Positions 4,972 through 6,090 of a stretch of DNA of 6,090 nucleotides are shown piece by piece (positions within the stretch are counted from its first letter, which is position 1; each line of letters begins with the position of its first letter). This DNA is from Candidatus Gastranaerophilales bacterium (GTDB taxonomy: Bacteria; Cyanobacteriota; Vampirovibrionia; Gastranaerophilales; Gastranaerophilaceae): positions 1-6,090 of the forward strand of contig CALVER010000096.1 in the NCBI GenBank assembly GCA_944326625.1, in the 5' to 3' direction. The position numbers and the translations under genes were made by a program. The notes beneath the pieces were generated by a model. That model was given only the letters and a program-made list of their open reading frames with translations. It was not told where the DNA came from and made no database searches.

Positions 4972-5266
4972 ATGATTAAAAAAGATATGGAAAAGATTAA
5001 TAAAAATAACGAAATGGTTGAAACCCTTGCCATGACTAGTGTAGTTGCAGGGGGGGGGGTACCATTCTTTAAGCTATAAAAGGCTTTTCCGTATAATAGA
5101 AAATTTGTCTGATATCATACCCTCATTGCGGCCTGTTATCGCTATGAACAAACGAAATATGACGGGTCAAACTTGTCATGATGATACAATATTGATTTCA
5201 CCTTTCAATAATTGTAACAACTCGGGCTGTAATGGGGCTATGATATCAGCGTGTGGTTGCGCGTGA
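4972..5266 (+). CDS. Candidate phase-variable small protein, frame broken at a G10 tract
   Basis: As sequenced, the ATG at 4972 opens a 35-codon frame that runs through ten Gs and stops at 5077-5079. The next frame is closed by a TAG at 5042-5044 just before the tract and then stays open to the TGA at 5264-5266. Removing one G (nine, or adding two) fuses them into 97 residues. The product would have a charged N-terminal segment (MIKKDMEKINKNNEM), a small-residue stretch (TLAMTSVVA), Gly27-29 encoded by the tract, and a C-terminal part ending in CNNSGCNGAMISACGCA, with Cys at 68, 81, 86, 94 and 96. There is no membrane helix and no family I recognise. A leader, a Gly-Gly junction and a Cys-rich tail fit a bacteriocin- or RiPP-type precursor, but no maturation gene is nearby. 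There is no Shine-Dalgarno; the promoter is placed for leaderless initiation. A sequencing or assembly error in the homopolymer is the main alternative. Confidence 0.5.
5050..5059 (+). repeat. G10 homopolymer tract
   Basis: Ten consecutive Gs sit in an AT-rich region, exactly where an open frame ends and another begins. Tracts of this length are prone to slippage and are known phase-variation switches in other bacteria. With nine Gs the small gene reads through; with ten it ends after 35 codons; with eleven it ends a few codons after the tract. Confidence 0.9.
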
Positions 5267-5292
5267 ACAACCAAAAGAGATAGTTGTATAAA
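5264..5292 (+). promoter_or_regulatory. Possible promoter of the right-hand prepilin gene
   Basis: TGAACA (5264-5269, four of six matches) and TATAAA (5287-5292) are 17 bases apart, 20 bases before the prepilin ATG. Both boxes are imperfect, so transcription may instead come through from the consensus promoter at 4938. Confidence 0.35.
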
Positions 5293-5312
5293 AAAAAGAA
5301 AGGTAAAAGATT

Positions 5313-6074
5313 ATGACAAAAAGATTCGGTTTTACTTTGGCAGAAGTATTAATCACATTAGGTATCATCGGGGTAGTAGCAGCGATGACAATTCCGACAT
5401 TGATATCGAACACAAACGGAGCCCAATTTAAGACAGCTTACAAAAAAGCATTGTCAACATTGAATCAGGCAGTATTGATGAATATTGCTATGGAAGACAC
5501 TGATTTTTCATCATTAGTTAAAGATAATCCTTTAGGAGAAGCAGCTAATGGAGCAACAGAAATGTCAATGTCATGGATTTTAAAGGAAAGAATGCAATCT
5601 GCAACAAATATTACAGATAGTTATTTCAAAGTAGAAGGAGAAAATTCAACACCTTCTTACCCAAAAATTACTTACTATGCAGAACATACTTGTACTGCAA
5701 ACGATGCGAATTGTAAAACTGGTGAGAGCACATTTGCTCAGGAAGGCACAAAAGTAACTATCGATCAAGAAGTAACAGTAGATGGAAATTGGGCTGTATA
5801 TTCATTTGCTGACGGTACAGCATTTGCTTACAATGGTAATGCAGAAAATTGCGGGGGACGTAGTCTAACTTGTGTAGGATTTATTGATGTTAATGGCGCA
5901 ACACCGCCGAATACTCAGACTGTTTGTGATGACGGAACTGAGAATGGTGGTACTGATACAAAAGCTTGTACTGTAGATAATGCAAATGTACATGATATTT
6001 ATCCGGTGTTCTTCTATGATCAAACAGTAGAACCTGCAACAGATGCAGCAAGAGCAGTATTATTCGGTAAGTAA
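5313..6074 (+). CDS. Type IV pilin-like / type II secretion pseudopilin prepilin
   Basis: The 253-residue product begins with a class III signal: the leader MTKRFG, then FTLAEVLITLGIIGVVAAMTIPTL, with cleavage expected between G6 and F7 and the conserved Glu at mature position +5 (E11). Residues 7-30 form the hydrophobic helix that anchors the precursor in the inner membrane and packs in the filament core. The globular part holds several cysteines (CTANDANC, NC..RSLTC, VC...AC) that could form disulfides, and ends in IDVNGATPPN and DIYPVFFYDQTVEP, a pattern I associate with Gastranaerophilales prepilin paralogues. AAAGG lies nine bases before the ATG. The C-terminal 17 codons are identical in DNA to those of the prepilin at the left edge, so this is one member of a paralogous set. 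Pilus subunit, minor pilin and secretion pseudopilin cannot be told apart from sequence alone. Confidence 0.95.
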   Translation: MTKRFGFTLAEVLITLGIIGVVAAMTIPTLISNTNGAQFKTAYKKALSTLNQAVLMNIAMEDTDFSSLVKDNPLGEAANGATEMSMSWILKERMQSATNITDSYFKVEGENSTPSYPKITYYAEHTCTANDANCKTGESTFAQEGTKVTIDQEVTVDGNWAVYSFADGTAFAYNGNAENCGGRSLTCVGFIDVNGATPPNTQTVCDDGTENGGTDTKACTVDNANVHDIYPVFFYDQTVEPATDAARAVLFGK

Positions 6075-6076
6075 TT
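6021..6076 (+). repeat. Direct repeat copy 2 (3' end of prepilin gene)
   Basis: Identical over 56 bases to 31-86, in the same orientation, 5,990 bases apart. Homologous recombination between the copies would delete or duplicate the uvrC-motor-zinc-ribbon block as one unit. Confidence 0.9.
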
Positions 6077-6090
6077 AATAAAAGTATTTG

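Noticed and set aside
4803..5033. Leftward frame of 76 codons rich in Phe, Leu, Ile and Tyr
   Set aside because: It lies antisense to the consensus promoter and the start of the G-tract gene. Its composition is what AT-rich antisense sequence gives, and no ribosome site or family match is seen. The tail VPAYGTWRMF looks protein-like, so a decayed fragment is not fully excluded.
5092..5097. TATAAT inside the G-tract gene as an internal promoter
   Set aside because: No acceptable -35 at 16-18 bases and no TG extension; isolated TATAAT is expected in AT-rich DNA.
5144..5266. Internal start giving a 40-residue Cys-rich peptide independent of the G tract
   Set aside because: The ATG at 5144 has no Shine-Dalgarno and no nearby good promoter. 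Kept as a fallback if the G-tract fusion is disproved.
1..6090. CRISPR array, tRNA or rRNA gene, or intact insertion sequence
   Set aside because: No regularly spaced repeats, cloverleaf or rRNA motifs, and no transposase domains were seen on either strand.

Overview
The window most resembles an AT-rich, gut-type member of the non-photosynthetic Cyanobacteria lineage (Melainabacteria/Vampirovibrionia, Gastranaerophilales). This is an inference. It rests mainly on the prepilin paralogue style (FTLAEVLITLGIIGVVAAMTIPTL after a six-residue leader, a C-terminal IDVNG...PN element), backed by the zinc-ribbon protein and the low GC. No rRNA or marker gene here confirms it.

Layout. Bases 1-84 are the 3' end of one prepilin gene, closed by a clean GNRA-loop terminator. 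uvrC (199-1857, +) follows; it is probably leaderless and lacks the usual C-terminal helix-hairpin-helix domain. Abutting it stop to stop is a leftward four-gene operon (3954 to 1858, -): a ZorA/ExbB/MotA-like three-helix channel protein, a ZorB/MotB-like stator protein with an OmpA peptidoglycan-binding domain, a possible 44-residue ORF, and an unrecognised 112-residue protein. A strong extended -10 promoter drives it, back to back with the promoter of an unrecognised 99-residue gene (4107-4406, +). That gene converges on a tandem zinc-ribbon protein (4430-4705, -) through a shared hairpin terminator.

The stretch 4706-5312 holds no standard gene but is not empty. It has the promoter of the zinc-ribbon gene, a nested inverted repeat, a perfect-consensus promoter (TTGACA/16/TATAAT) placed directly on an ATG, and a small reading frame broken by a run of ten Gs. 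With one G fewer the frames join into a 97-residue protein with a Gly-Gly-Gly junction and a Cys-rich C-terminus. This looks like a phase-variable secreted or ribosomally made peptide and is the most interesting item here. The window closes with a complete prepilin gene (5313-6074, +) whose last 54 coding bases are identical to those of the prepilin at the left edge.

How the parts fit. The stator-like pair should form an inner-membrane ion-driven motor anchored to peptidoglycan. No flagellar gene and no Zorya effector (ZorC, D, E, F or G) is present, so its output is unknown; the two small downstream proteins are the obvious candidate partners. The prepilins point to type IV pilus or type II secretion-like surface structures. 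uvrC is housekeeping DNA repair.
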